35,450 nt of DNA, taken from NCBI GenBank assembly GCA_024102975.1, contig JAGFJD010000379.1:1-35450 (forward strand), read 5' to 3'. Shown here piece after piece: positions 17,247 to 26,034 of the stretch (within the stretch, counting starts at the first letter, position 1; each line of letters opens with the position of its first letter). The notes under the pieces are model-generated. The model worked only from the letters and a program-made list of their open reading frames with translations, had not been told where the DNA came from and ran no database searches. The position numbers were made by a program, and so were the translations under genes. This DNA comes from Phaeodactylibacter sp. Lineage in GTDB: Bacteria; Bacteroidota; Bacteroidia; Chitinophagales; Saprospiraceae.

Positions 17247-19217
17247 ATGAAATTAACTCGACTCCTCACTATGGTGGCCATCTTTGCCATGGCCTCGAGC
17301 GTGACTGTCTTCGGCCAGTCGAAGCTCAAAAGGAGCAGCCTTATGAAGCCGGCAACCGCCGAAAGGTGCGTGGAGCCGTTCCTGGACGTGCCCGCCGACG
17401 CAGTAACTGCCAACCCGGTGGACGTTCAAATGCCCGTATCCTTCCGCGCCGGGTCTGAATTCCCGATCGGCGCTACCACTTACGACCTGCAGTCGAACAA
17501 CTCGGTGGACGACCGCATCTCCCGCAGTTCCGGCGGCGAACTCCACGGTACCTGGACGTTCAGCCTCAACGGCGACGTGGCGGCACCCGACCGCGGTTCC
17601 GGTTATAACTCAACGACCGGCGGCGTATGGGGCGACCAGCCTATCCAGCGCGTCGAAAGCGTGCGCATCGGCTGGCCCAGCCATGTGGTTACGGAAAGCG
17701 GCACGGAATGCCTGATCTCCCACGTCGGCGCCCCCGCCGTCCACGTTGCCCGCCGCACTGCCGGCAGCGCTACCTGGAGCGAGGCGGATATCCCCTCCAA
17801 CATCCTGCCTGCTAACGGTGGCGTCGGTATTTTGTGGCCCCGCGCTACAGCCAGCGGCGAAAACGTGCATGTTATTGCCATTTCGTATCCCATTGCCAAC
17901 GGCGGCGGACTGTATGAAGGCGTCGACGGCCACCCGCTGTACTACCGCTCGACGGACGGCGGCGCCACCTGGGACAAGGTCGACGTCATCCTGCCCGGCC
18001 TGGACAACACTTCCATCGTCGGCGGCACGGCCGACGGATACGCCATCGACTCCCGCGGCGACGTTGTCGCCGTCGCCTTCTTCGAAGGCTGGAGCGACGT
18101 CATCCTCATGAAGTCGGAAGACAACGGGGAGACCTGGACGAAAACCGTCGTTCACGACTTTCCGCTCGACCTCTACCAGCTCGACGAAGTCTACACGGTC
18201 GACGACCTTCCGCCCTACGAAGAAGACCACCCCGCTGTGCTGAACGGCGAAAATGCCGACGGTTCCGACTCCCTGGCCATCCTCTCCAATGACGAGGCCG
18301 GCGCGGTGATCATCGACCCGAATGGCATGGTCCACGTCTTCTGGGGCAGAATGTACGTAACCGACGCCGACTTCACCGACGGCACCTCCAACTTCTACCC
18401 GACTTCCAGCGGCGTGATGTACTGGAATGAAACCTACGGCGCGGACAGCAGCCGGATCATCGCTGACGTCGTTGACATCAACGGCAACGACACCCTCGAC
18501 ATCGTCGGCGACAACGTATCCTCTTACTTCTGTTCCCTCACCGGCCAGCCCAATGCCGGGGTGGACGAATTCGGCAATATCTACCTGGCTTACACCAATG
18601 TCATGGAAGGAGACCGTTACCTCGCCATCGAAGACAACCAGTACTACCGCCACGTCTTCGTCACCACCTCGACGGATGGCGGCGAGACCTGGAGCGATCC
18701 CTACGACGCCATCAACCCGGACGTGGTCTTCGAACCGGACCTGGTGGACTTTTATGAAGCGGTGTTCCCGTCGGTGACTTCCAATGTGGATACAGCCAGC
18801 ATGGATATCCTCTACCAGCAGGACTTCCGCCCGGGCCTGGCTGTCCGGGGCGACATGGACCCGTTCGAAACTTCTTTCATCAACCACATTTCGCTGTCTC
18901 CGAGAGAGGACCTGGGTATCGAATTCCCCACCTCCGGGACGAAAGAAGAAACGGTACAGGCCGACTACTTCAAGCTGGAAGTCCAGCCTAACCCGGCCCG
19001 CAACGAAGCTTTGGTTTCCTTCGAGCTGAAAAACAACGCTCAGTACAGCCTGAGCCTGCTCAACCTCATGGGGCAGAAGGTGGCCGACATCGAAACGGCC
19101 AACGGCTTCAGCGCCAACCAGGTGCGGATCAACGTAGGCAACCTGAACCAGGGGGTTTACCTGCTGCGCCTGCAGGCGGAAGATAAGGTGGCGGTGACTA
19201 AGCTGATGGTACGTTAG
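17247..19217 (+). CDS. Secreted Asp-box (BNR/sialidase-fold) protein with T9SS tail, paralogue 1 of 5
   Basis: The 656-residue protein starts with a signal peptide (MKLTRLLTMVAIFAMASS..., cleavage near VFG|QSK). A conserved N-terminal element PVSFRAGSEFPIGATTYDLQ (about 68-87) follows. The large central domain has three Asp-boxes of the S-x-D-x-G-x-T-W type: STDGGATW, SEDNGETW and STDGGETW. These loops mark sialidase-like beta propellers. The conserved sialidase catalytic Arg triad is not evident, so a binding or structural role is as likely as hydrolysis. DINGNDTLD resembles an EF-hand-type calcium loop. Residues about 575-656 are a T9SS type A sorting domain (LEVQPNPARNEALVSFEL to AVTKLMVR). 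A weak -7 box (TATCTTCA, 17184-17191) lies upstream. The true ligand is unknown. Confidence 0.85.
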   Translation: MKLTRLLTMVAIFAMASSVTVFGQSKLKRSSLMKPATAERCVEPFLDVPADAVTANPVDVQMPVSFRAGSEFPIGATTYDLQSNNSVDDRISRSSGGELHGTWTFSLNGDVAAPDRGSGYNSTTGGVWGDQPIQRVESVRIGWPSHVVTESGTECLISHVGAPAVHVARRTAGSATWSEADIPSNILPANGGVGILWPRATASGENVHVIAISYPIANGGGLYEGVDGHPLYYRSTDGGATWDKVDVILPGLDNTSIVGGTADGYAIDSRGDVVAVAFFEGWSDVILMKSEDNGETWTKTVVHDFPLDLYQLDEVYTVDDLPPYEEDHPAVLNGENADGSDSLAILSNDEAGAVIIDPNGMVHVFWGRMYVTDADFTDGTSNFYPTSSGVMYWNETYGADSSRIIADVVDINGNDTLDIVGDNVSSYFCSLTGQPNAGVDEFGNIYLAYTNVMEGDRYLAIEDNQYYRHVFVTTSTDGGETWSDPYDAINPDVVFEPDLVDFYEAVFPSVTSNVDTASMDILYQQDFRPGLAVRGDMDPFETSFINHISLSPREDLGIEFPTSGTKEETVQADYFKLEVQPNPARNEALVSFELKNNAQYSLSLLNLMGQKVADIETANGFSANQVRINVGNLNQGVYLLRLQAEDKVAVTKLMVR

Positions 19218-19224
19218 TCATGGA

Positions 19225-19303
19225 GGTTCGCTATTGGCTGTTCGCTGTTCGCATGTAGGCGCTATCGGCAACCGAACGATCTGCAAACAGCGAATCGCGA
19301 ACC
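19225..19303 (+). repeat. Heptamer-repeat inverted element after paralogue 1
   Basis: The left part contains GTTCGCT and GCTGTTCGCTGTTCGC units (19226-19252). The right part is the reverse complement (AACAGCGAATCGCGAACC, 19286-19303), giving an imperfect stem. The same arrangement recurs at 21449-21534, 23779-23892 and 33930-34015. Confidence 0.75.
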
Positions 19304-19315
19304 ACAAACAACCTC

Positions 19316-19357
19316 AATGGCGTTCGGGCGCATGTCGTTCGAACGCCATTTTTTTTT
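19316..19357 (+). terminator. Intrinsic terminator of paralogue 1
   Basis: AATGGCGTTCG (19316-19326) pairs perfectly with CGAACGCCATT (19340-19350) around a 13-nt loop, followed by a T-run to 19357. Confidence 0.92.
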
Positions 19358-19358
19358 G

Positions 19359-19389
19359 TTGTTTGTTGGGCGGGCCCTTCGTATATTTG
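19359..19389 (+). promoter_or_regulatory. Promoter of paralogue 2
   Basis: TTG (19359-19361), 20 nt, then TATATTTG (19382-19389) is a near-ideal Bacteroidota promoter. It begins right after the preceding terminator and leaves a leader of about 120 nt. Confidence 0.7.
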
Positions 19390-19460
19390 AGGTGGAATTC
19401 TTCACGTCACTGCAAGCCTAATCATCCAGCTTTTTTCTTATCAGGTACCTCAGGCACACC

Positions 19461-19491
19461 TATCACCCGGTGATAAAAAATCAAGATTTTT
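19461..19491 (+). promoter_or_regulatory. Two adjacent palindromes in the leader of paralogue 2
   Basis: TATCACCCGGTGATA (19461-19475) is a 7+1+7 palindrome. AAAAATCAAGATTTTT (19476-19491) follows directly with 7-bp arms and an AA centre. They lie 22 bp before the start codon and could be an operator or an RNA hairpin pair. Confidence 0.45.
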
Positions 19492-19513
19492 CATCAACCA
19501 ATTCTAAATTTAT

Positions 19514-21439
19514 ATGAGACTAGTACGACTATTTACGCTGCTGGCCGTTCCGGCCTTCTTTTTCACCCTCTCTGTGCAGGCGCAGGTCAAAGTGGCGGTG
19601 ACGCCCTACGGCCCGCAAACGGCATTCAAACAAAAAGAATGCCTGGATCCCTTCCCAGTGCAGGATGTCGGCGACATTGCCGTCAACCCGGTCAACATCG
19701 ACCTGCCGGTCTCTTTCCGTGCCGGGTCCGAGTTCCCGATCGGCACGACCGTCTATGATTACCAGACCAACGCCAGCATGGGCAACCGGCTCTCCCGCGG
19801 GGCAGACGGCAGCCTGATGGGCGTCTGGACCATGGCGCAGGATCCTGCCCTCGGAGACCGGGGTACCGGTTATAACCGGCAGGTGGACGGCGTATGGGGC
19901 GACCAGCCCGGCGTTCGCCTGGAGAGCGTCCGCACCGGTTGGCCCAGCCATGTGGTCACCGAAAACGGCACGGAGCTGACCATCGCTCACGCCGGCACCA
20001 ACGAACTCATCACCATGCGCCGGGAAGCGGGCAGCACCACCTGGACAGAAGCCGTCATGACTTCCAACATCTACCCGGCAGCCGGCGGCCCGGGCCTGCT
20101 GTGGCCCCGTGCCGCCGCCAGCGGCAACACCATCCACGTCATCGCCGTGACGACCCCGTCCGGAAACGGCGGCGCCGCGTACGCCGGCCTCGACCCGCAC
20201 CCGCTCTACTACCGCTCCACCGACGCCGGCGCTACCTGGGATAAGGTCGACGTCATCCTGCCCGGGCTGGACACCACAGAGATTACCGACATGGCCGCCG
20301 ACAGCTATTCCATTCACGCCAACGGCCAAACCGTGGCCATCGCCTTCTTTGACGAATGGCAGGACGTGATCCTGATGAAATCCTCCGACAATGGGGAAAC
20401 CTGGACCAAGACCGTCGTCAACGACCATCCCCTCGACCGGTACGTCATCAACACCGGCTACAGCTTCGAGGACCTGCCGCCTATGGACCCGAATTCTCCG
20501 GACTCTCTGGCTATCTTCACCAGTGACGGCACCGGGACGGTGCTCGTCGACAACGACGGCATGGCCCACGTCGCCTTTGGCCCCATGTGGGTGGTGGACG
20601 ACGACCTGACCGACGCCGGGTGGACGTTCTTCCCCGGAACCAGCGGCCTGCAGTACTGGAACGAATCCTTCGGCGCCGACAGCCTGATGACCATCGCCGA
20701 TGTGGTGGACCAAAACGGCAACGACACCCTGGATATCGGAGGCATTGACAACTTTGAGAACAGCTATGGGTTCTCCCTGACTGCCCAGCCTACTGCCGGG
20801 ATCGATGCCGATGGAAATATCTTCATTTCTTATACGGCTATCATGGAGAGCGACCTGTTCCTCAACCTGGAGGACAACCAGCACTACCGCCATGTTTACG
20901 TCGTCGCTTCTCAGGACGGCGGCGCCACCTGGACTGAACCCTACGACGTGATCAACCCGGATGTCGTCTTCGAGCCGGATCTCGTCAACTTCATGGAAGC
21001 CGTTTATCCCTGCATCGGCGCCAATGTGGGCGAAACGGTCGACCTGCTCTATCAGCAGGATTTCCGGCCGGGCAACGCCCAGAACGACGGGGACGCCCGG
21101 GAGACGAACTTCATCAACCACATTTCGCTGGACCCCATGGAAGACCTGGGCCTGGTCAGCAATACGGAAGAAGCAGTGCCGGCCGACTACTTCAAGCTGG
21201 AAGTCCGGCCCAACCCCGCCCGCGACGAGGCTCTGGTTTCCTTCGAACTGGAAAACAACGCTCAATACAGCCTGAGCCTGCTCAACCTCATGGGCCAGAA
21301 GGTGGCCGACATCGAAACGGCCAATGGCTTCAGCGCCAACCAGGTGCGGATCAACGTGGGCACCCTGAACCAGGGAGTTTACCTGCTGCGCCTGCAGGCG
21401 GAGGATAAGGTGGCTGTTACCAAGTTGATGGTGCAGTAG
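19514..21439 (+). CDS. Secreted Asp-box protein with T9SS tail, paralogue 2 of 5
   Basis: This 641-residue member begins MRLVRLFTLLAVPAFFFTLS with cleavage near VQA|QVK. It has the shared PVSFRAGSEFPIGTTVYDYQ element, Asp-boxes STDAGATW, SSDNGETW and SQDGGATW, and the loop DQNGNDTLD. It lacks an insertion present in paralogues 1 and 3 (HPAVINGENA-like segment after PPYEEDH), as do 4 and 5. Its last ~85 residues are almost identical to those of paralogue 1, also at DNA level, while the rest is clearly diverged, suggesting gene conversion. It has its own promoter and terminator. A surface or extracellular location via T9SS is predicted; catalytic activity is not demonstrable from sequence. Confidence 0.85.
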   Translation: MRLVRLFTLLAVPAFFFTLSVQAQVKVAVTPYGPQTAFKQKECLDPFPVQDVGDIAVNPVNIDLPVSFRAGSEFPIGTTVYDYQTNASMGNRLSRGADGSLMGVWTMAQDPALGDRGTGYNRQVDGVWGDQPGVRLESVRTGWPSHVVTENGTELTIAHAGTNELITMRREAGSTTWTEAVMTSNIYPAAGGPGLLWPRAAASGNTIHVIAVTTPSGNGGAAYAGLDPHPLYYRSTDAGATWDKVDVILPGLDTTEITDMAADSYSIHANGQTVAIAFFDEWQDVILMKSSDNGETWTKTVVNDHPLDRYVINTGYSFEDLPPMDPNSPDSLAIFTSDGTGTVLVDNDGMAHVAFGPMWVVDDDLTDAGWTFFPGTSGLQYWNESFGADSLMTIADVVDQNGNDTLDIGGIDNFENSYGFSLTAQPTAGIDADGNIFISYTAIMESDLFLNLEDNQHYRHVYVVASQDGGATWTEPYDVINPDVVFEPDLVNFMEAVYPCIGANVGETVDLLYQQDFRPGNAQNDGDARETNFINHISLDPMEDLGLVSNTEEAVPADYFKLEVRPNPARDEALVSFELENNAQYSLSLLNLMGQKVADIETANGFSANQVRINVGTLNQGVYLLRLQAEDKVAVTKLMVQ

Positions 21440-21448
21440 TCATTTGTA

Positions 21449-21534
21449 GGTTCGCTGTTCGCTGTTCGCTGTTCGCTGTTGGCGGTTAAGCGCTTATTGC
21501 CAACCGAGCGAACTGCCAGCAGCGAATCGCGAAT
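21449..21534 (+). repeat. Heptamer-repeat inverted element after paralogue 2
   Basis: Four perfect tandem GTTCGCT heptamers (21450-21477) lead into GTTGGCGGTTAAGCG. The reverse-complementary AGCAGCGAATCGCGAA closes the stem near 21518-21533. Confidence 0.8.
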
Positions 21535-21547
21535 AGCTAGCAACCAC

Positions 21548-21587
21548 AATGGCGTTCGGACGCATGTCGTTCGAACGCCATTTTTTT
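21548..21587 (+). terminator. Intrinsic terminator of paralogue 2
   Basis: AATGGCGTTCG (21548-21558) pairs with CGAACGCCATT (21572-21582), followed by seven T. Stem and loop are almost identical to the terminator of paralogue 1. Confidence 0.92.
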
Positions 21588-21588
21588 A

Positions 21589-21620
21589 TTTGGTCATTTG
21601 GTTTCGCTTTCGTATCTTAA
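21589..21620 (+). promoter_or_regulatory. Promoter of paralogue 3
   Basis: TTTG (21589-21592), exactly 20 nt, then TATCTTAA (21613-21620). The same TTTG-N20-TATCTTAA arrangement occurs before paralogue 4. The resulting leader is about 185 nt and shows nothing else recognisable. Confidence 0.6.
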
Positions 21621-21810
21621 TCAATCATTGTCGCCTGGTTCATCAGTGCAAGCCTGCCAGGCACCGGCTCCAGCCGTATCATCAGGAATTTTCCCTCGCT
21701 AGATAGCTTCTTTATTCCACCCGGCGAAAAAAACAGATCACTTGTCTCTGAGATTGCCCGGCGCCTGCCTCTGATGCTCGGATGGATTTTTCAATACAAT
21801 ACCAATAATT

Positions 21811-23769
21811 ATGAGACTAGTACGACTATTTACTCTGTTTGCCTTATTGGCTTTTTGCTCTTCCCTGGCGGTGAACGCCCAGTCCAGGCTGGTTCGCTCC
21901 CATTATCCGGCCGCCGTAAAAGAGCGGTGCATTGATCATTATATTCCGGCAACAGGAGCTGCGCAGGCAGTCAATCCCATCAATCATGAGGTTCCGGTTT
22001 CTTTCCGCGCCGGGTCGGAGTTCCCGATCGGCACTACGCTGTATGACCTGCAGAGCAACGGCAGCGTGGGCGACCGCATGTCCCGCGCCGCCGATGGCCG
22101 CCTGATGGGCGTCTGGACCATGGCCCTGCAGACGAATGCGCCGGACCGGGGTACGGGGTACAATCAGCTTGCCGACGGTGTATGGGGCGACCAGCCCACC
22201 GCCCGCCTGGAGAGCGACCGCACCGGCTGGGGCAACCACGGGATTACGGAAGACGGCACGGAGCTGACGGTTGCGCATACCTCGGGTAGCACTACAGGAG
22301 ACTTCGTATTATTAGTAGAACGCCGCGAAGCCGGCAGCACTGCCTGGACAGAGAGTTCCATCCCATCCAACATCTACCCGGCGGACGGCGGCCCGGGCCT
22401 GCTCTGGCCCCGGATGGCCGTCAGCGGGAATACCGTCCATGTCGTGGCAGTGACTACCCCCGTGGCCAATGGCGGCGCCATTTATGAAGGGATAGACGGG
22501 CATCCGCTCTACTACCGCTCTACCGACGGCGGCGCTACCTGGGATTTGGTCGACGTCATCCTGCCGGGAATGGATAACACCACCATTGCCGAGTTCGGCG
22601 GAGACGTTTATTCCATCGACGCCAGCGGCGAAACGGTAGCCATTGCCTTTTTCGATGGATGGAACGACCTTTCCCTGCTGAAGTCCACCGACAACGGCAC
22701 CACCTGGGAAAAAACGATCGTCCTGGATTTCCCCCTGGAAAAATACGCCATCGATGACGGCTATACCCTCGATCAACTGCCGCCTTTCGTACCGGACCAC
22801 CCAGCTGTCATCAATGGTGAAAATGCTACCGCGTCGGATTCTCTTGCCATTTTTACTTCCGACGGCAGCGGCAGCGTGATCATCGATAATGAAGGGATGG
22901 CTCATGTGTTCTGGGGAGAAATGTGGGTGTCCGATGCGGATTTAACCGATGCCAACACCACTTTCTACCCGACCACCAGCGGCATCGGGTACTGGAATGA
23001 AAGCTATGAGACGGACAGCATCCGCACCATCGCTGACGTCGAAGACGTTAATGGGAACGACACCCTGGACATTGTCGGCGACAACGTCGCCACTTATTTC
23101 CTGTCGATGACCACCTTCCCGAGCAGCGGCGTCGACGCCAGTGGCTATATTTACCTGTTCTATAGCGCCGTGATGGAAACGGACCGCTACCTCGCTATCG
23201 AAGACAACCAGAATTACCGCCATATCTATGGCATGGTTTCTCTGGATGGGGGAGAGACCTGGCTGCCTCCCTATGACATCATCAACCCCGACATTTCCAT
23301 CGAGCCGGACCTGGTTGATTTCGTCGAGGCGGTATTCCCCTCCCTGGCCCGTGATGTGGCCGAAAATGTAGACCTCGTCTACCAGGGCGACTTCCGCCCG
23401 GGCATGAACTGGCGGGGCGACGGCGACCCGGAAGAGGTCAACTTCATCTACCACGTCACGCTCGAACCTGAACTTTTGGGGGTAGTCATCGGCACAGAAG
23501 AAGCGGTCCGCCCGGATTACTTCCAACTGGAAGTGCAGCCCAATCCAGCCCGCAACCAGGCACTGGCCAGTTTCGAACTGGGCGATAATGCCCGCTACCG
23601 TCTGAGCCTGCTTAACATGATGGGGCAAAAGGTTCGGGACATCGAAACGGCCAATGGCTTACGCTCCAACCAGGTACGCGTCGATGTCAGCAGCCTCACG
23701 CCCGGCATATACCTGCTGCGCCTGCAGGCGGAGGATAAGGTGGCGGTGGCGAAGTTGGTGGTGCGGTAA
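21811..23769 (+). CDS. Secreted Asp-box protein with T9SS tail, paralogue 3 of 5
   Basis: The 652-residue protein begins MRLVRLFTLFALLAFCSSLA with cleavage near VNA|QSR, nearly the same signal peptide as paralogue 2. Shared landmarks are PVSFRAGSEFPIGTTLYDLQ, Asp-boxes STDGGATW, STDNGTTW and SLDGGETW, the loop DVNGNDTLD, and NPDISIEPDLVDFVEAVFPS. Compared with the others it has a small insertion after HTSGSTTGDFV, near residue 165. The T9SS domain starts at LEVQPNPARNQALASFEL and ends VAVAKLVVR. It is more diverged at the C-terminus than paralogues 1 and 2. Function is unknown beyond predicted T9SS export and a propeller fold. Confidence 0.85.
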   Translation: MRLVRLFTLFALLAFCSSLAVNAQSRLVRSHYPAAVKERCIDHYIPATGAAQAVNPINHEVPVSFRAGSEFPIGTTLYDLQSNGSVGDRMSRAADGRLMGVWTMALQTNAPDRGTGYNQLADGVWGDQPTARLESDRTGWGNHGITEDGTELTVAHTSGSTTGDFVLLVERREAGSTAWTESSIPSNIYPADGGPGLLWPRMAVSGNTVHVVAVTTPVANGGAIYEGIDGHPLYYRSTDGGATWDLVDVILPGMDNTTIAEFGGDVYSIDASGETVAIAFFDGWNDLSLLKSTDNGTTWEKTIVLDFPLEKYAIDDGYTLDQLPPFVPDHPAVINGENATASDSLAIFTSDGSGSVIIDNEGMAHVFWGEMWVSDADLTDANTTFYPTTSGIGYWNESYETDSIRTIADVEDVNGNDTLDIVGDNVATYFLSMTTFPSSGVDASGYIYLFYSAVMETDRYLAIEDNQNYRHIYGMVSLDGGETWLPPYDIINPDISIEPDLVDFVEAVFPSLARDVAENVDLVYQGDFRPGMNWRGDGDPEEVNFIYHVTLEPELLGVVIGTEEAVRPDYFQLEVQPNPARNQALASFELGDNARYRLSLLNMMGQKVRDIETANGLRSNQVRVDVSSLTPGIYLLRLQAEDKVAVAKLVVR

Positions 23770-23778
23770 TTTTTCGGA

Positions 23779-23892
23779 GGTTCGCTGTTCGCTGTTCGCG
23801 GTTCGCCAGGCGGGCCATAGGGGGCGGTTGCCCGGGCCAGCAAGCCTCCGATCACCGAACCGCGAACCGCGAATATCCGAATACCGAACAAC
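23779..23892 (+). repeat. Heptamer-repeat inverted element after paralogue 3
   Basis: GGTTCGCTGTTCGCTGTTCG starts the left arm. ACCGCGAACCGCGAA and ATACCGAACAACC form the right arm (about 23863-23892). The core differs from those after paralogues 1 and 2. Confidence 0.75.
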
Positions 23893-23896
23893 CGCC

Positions 23897-23937
23897 AATG
23901 GCGCGCCCCCGGCAAACGGCCGGAGCGCGCCATTTTT
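23897..23937 (+). terminator. Intrinsic terminator of paralogue 3
   Basis: AATGGCGCGC (23897-23906) pairs with GCGCGCCATT (23925-23934), followed by five T. The loop can fold further (CCCCGG / CCGG). The stem keeps AATGGCG but replaces TTCG by CGC on both arms. Confidence 0.9.
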
Positions 23938-23940
23938 CCG

Positions 23941-23972
23941 TTTGGTCATTTCAAAAAGCCTTCCTATCTTAA
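23941..23972 (+). promoter_or_regulatory. Promoter of paralogue 4
   Basis: TTTG (23941-23944), 20 nt, TATCTTAA (23965-23972), directly after the terminator. The sequence GTTTGGTCATTT is shared with the promoter of paralogue 3. The leader is about 120 nt. Confidence 0.6.
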
Positions 23973-24095
23973 TCCGCCGAAAACTTCCTGTATCATCACT
24001 TCCCGGATTAGTTGCTTTAGAACTCTGGCCGTTAATTACTCACTCCCCGTCTCTATCGAGCCGGGTAAAATTAAATAACCAAAATAACCTGTCCT

Positions 24096-26018
24096 ATGAG
24101 GCTATTTAAACTTACCATTTTCCTGTGGTTGGCCGCCTTTGCGTTCCATCCCCGTTCCGTGGCTCAGTCCCAGTTGAAGCGCCATCCGGCGCTCAACCAG
24201 GCCGTGCCAAAACCCGCAGTGGCAGAGCTTTGTGCCGAGGGAGAGCGGGCGCCGGCCGGCGGCGCCATTTCAAATCCCATCCCTCCCGTTACTTTCCGGT
24301 CGGCCACTGAGTTCCCGATTGGCTCGACATCCTACGACCTGCAGACCAACTCCAGCATGGCCCGCCGGGTCAGCCGTACCGACGACGGCCAGGTGATGGC
24401 TACCTGGACGCAGGGCCTGGAGCAGGCGCCCGCCTTTCCCGACCGGGGTACCGGTTATAACCGCTACGACGGTGCAGCGTGGGGCGACCAGCCCACAACC
24501 CGCCTTGAGGCATCCCTTCGCACCGGATGGCCCGCCCATGTCGTGACCGCCAGCGGGAAAGAGCTGATCGTCTGCCACGATTTCGGCGCAATAAATCCGT
24601 ACAGCATGCGCCGGGACAGCCCGGATGAACCCTGGATCGAAGCGGAAGTGCCCACCGCTGCCGGCCCGGGAACCGTCTGGCCCCGGATTGCCGTTGGCGG
24701 CCCCGATGGAGAGACCATCCACATGATCGCCATTACTTTCCCGATCGCCAACGGAGGCGTTGAGTACGAAGGCGTCGATGGCCACATCCTCTACTACCGC
24801 TCCCCGGACGCCGGCGCCACCTGGGACGTGACCGACGCCATCATCCCCGGGCTCGACAGCGAGTTCATGGGCTTCATGACAGCCGACGCCTATGCGATAG
24901 ATGCCCGCGGCGAAACCGTGGCCATCGCCGTCTTCAACGGTTGGGCGGACGTCAACGTCTACAAGTCTACGGACAATGGCGATTCCTGGGAAACTATCAC
25001 CGCCTACGATTTCCCGTTGGAAAGGTACGAGATCGACCAGGGATACACCTTTGAGGACCTGCCCCCCTACGATCCGGCTCAGCCCGACTCCCTGGCCATT
25101 TTTACATCGGACGACGCCGGCGCCCTTCTGCTCGACCACGACGGAATGGCCCATGTCTGGTTCGGCCAGATGTACCTCCAGGACGACGACCTGACCGACG
25201 GCGGCTGGACCTTTTACCCCGGTACCGGCGGCATTGCCTACTGGAACGAATCCTTCGGCGAGGATAGCATCCGCACCATCGTGGATGTGGAAGACCTGAA
25301 CGGCAATGACACCATCGATATCGCATCGATCGATAATATTGCCAACTACGGCTTGTCGCTCACCTCTCACCCCAGCGTCGGCATCGACCTCTGCGGCAAT
25401 ATCTTTCTGGCCTACAGCTCGGTGATGGAAGGAGAGCGGTTTATTGCGCCGGAGGACAATCAGCACTACCGCCATGTATATATTACTTCTTCTCCGGATG
25501 GCGGAGCAACCTGGGAGGTGCCTTATGATATCATCAACGTGGATATCGTCTTCGAGCCGGATTTGGCGGACTTTTACGAAGCTGCTTTTCCGGCGATTGC
25601 CGGGAATGTAGGCATGAATATGGAACTGATCTACCAGCAGGATTTCCGGCCCGGCCTGGCCGTACAGGGAGACATGGACCCTTTTGAGGTTAATTTCATC
25701 AATTTTGTCAGCATTCCATCACCCTATCTCTGCACGATAGGAGCAGAGGAAACGGTATCGCCCGAATACTTCCAACTGGAGGTTCAACCCAACCCCGCCC
25801 GCGATGAAGCCTGGGTGAGCTTTGAGCTGGAGCGCTACGCCCGCTACGCCCTGAGCCTCCACAACCTCATGGGCCAGAAAGTGGCGGATGTGGAAACGGA
25901 TGACGCCTATGGGCACAGCTTGCAGCGCATCGATCTGAGCGGCTTGCCGGCCGGCCTGTACCTCGTCCGCCTTCAGTCGGAGGATAAGGTGGCTGCGGCC
26001 CGGCTGATGGTGCGGTAG
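24096..26018 (+). CDS. Secreted Asp-box protein with T9SS tail, paralogue 4 of 5
   Basis: The 640-residue protein begins MRLFKLTIFLWLAAFAFHPR with cleavage near SVA|QSQ. It is the most divergent copy: the N-terminal element is PVTFRSATEFPIGSTSYDLQ, the Asp-boxes are SPDAGATW, STDNGDSW and SPDGGATW, and the loop is DLNGNDTID. The YDLQ.., EAPYD..NVDIVFEPDLADFYEAA region and YQQDFRPGLAVQGDMDPFEV keep the family pattern. The T9SS domain (LEVQPNPARDEAWVSFEL to AAARLMVR) is intact. It is transcribed from a paralogue-3-like promoter but followed by a different, longer repeat region rather than the heptamer/terminator module. Confidence 0.85.
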   Translation: MRLFKLTIFLWLAAFAFHPRSVAQSQLKRHPALNQAVPKPAVAELCAEGERAPAGGAISNPIPPVTFRSATEFPIGSTSYDLQTNSSMARRVSRTDDGQVMATWTQGLEQAPAFPDRGTGYNRYDGAAWGDQPTTRLEASLRTGWPAHVVTASGKELIVCHDFGAINPYSMRRDSPDEPWIEAEVPTAAGPGTVWPRIAVGGPDGETIHMIAITFPIANGGVEYEGVDGHILYYRSPDAGATWDVTDAIIPGLDSEFMGFMTADAYAIDARGETVAIAVFNGWADVNVYKSTDNGDSWETITAYDFPLERYEIDQGYTFEDLPPYDPAQPDSLAIFTSDDAGALLLDHDGMAHVWFGQMYLQDDDLTDGGWTFYPGTGGIAYWNESFGEDSIRTIVDVEDLNGNDTIDIASIDNIANYGLSLTSHPSVGIDLCGNIFLAYSSVMEGERFIAPEDNQHYRHVYITSSPDGGATWEVPYDIINVDIVFEPDLADFYEAAFPAIAGNVGMNMELIYQQDFRPGLAVQGDMDPFEVNFINFVSIPSPYLCTIGAEETVSPEYFQLEVQPNPARDEAWVSFELERYARYALSLHNLMGQKVADVETDDAYGHSLQRIDLSGLPAGLYLVRLQSEDKVAAARLMVR

Positions 26019-26034
26019 CAGTAGTACTCGCAGG

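Noticed and set aside
19529-21265. 578-codon minus-strand frame opposite paralogue 2, and similar ones opposite the other paralogues
   Set aside because: Similar antisense frames of varying length and ends occur opposite all five copies. They follow from codon bias of the sense genes, not from conserved protein features.
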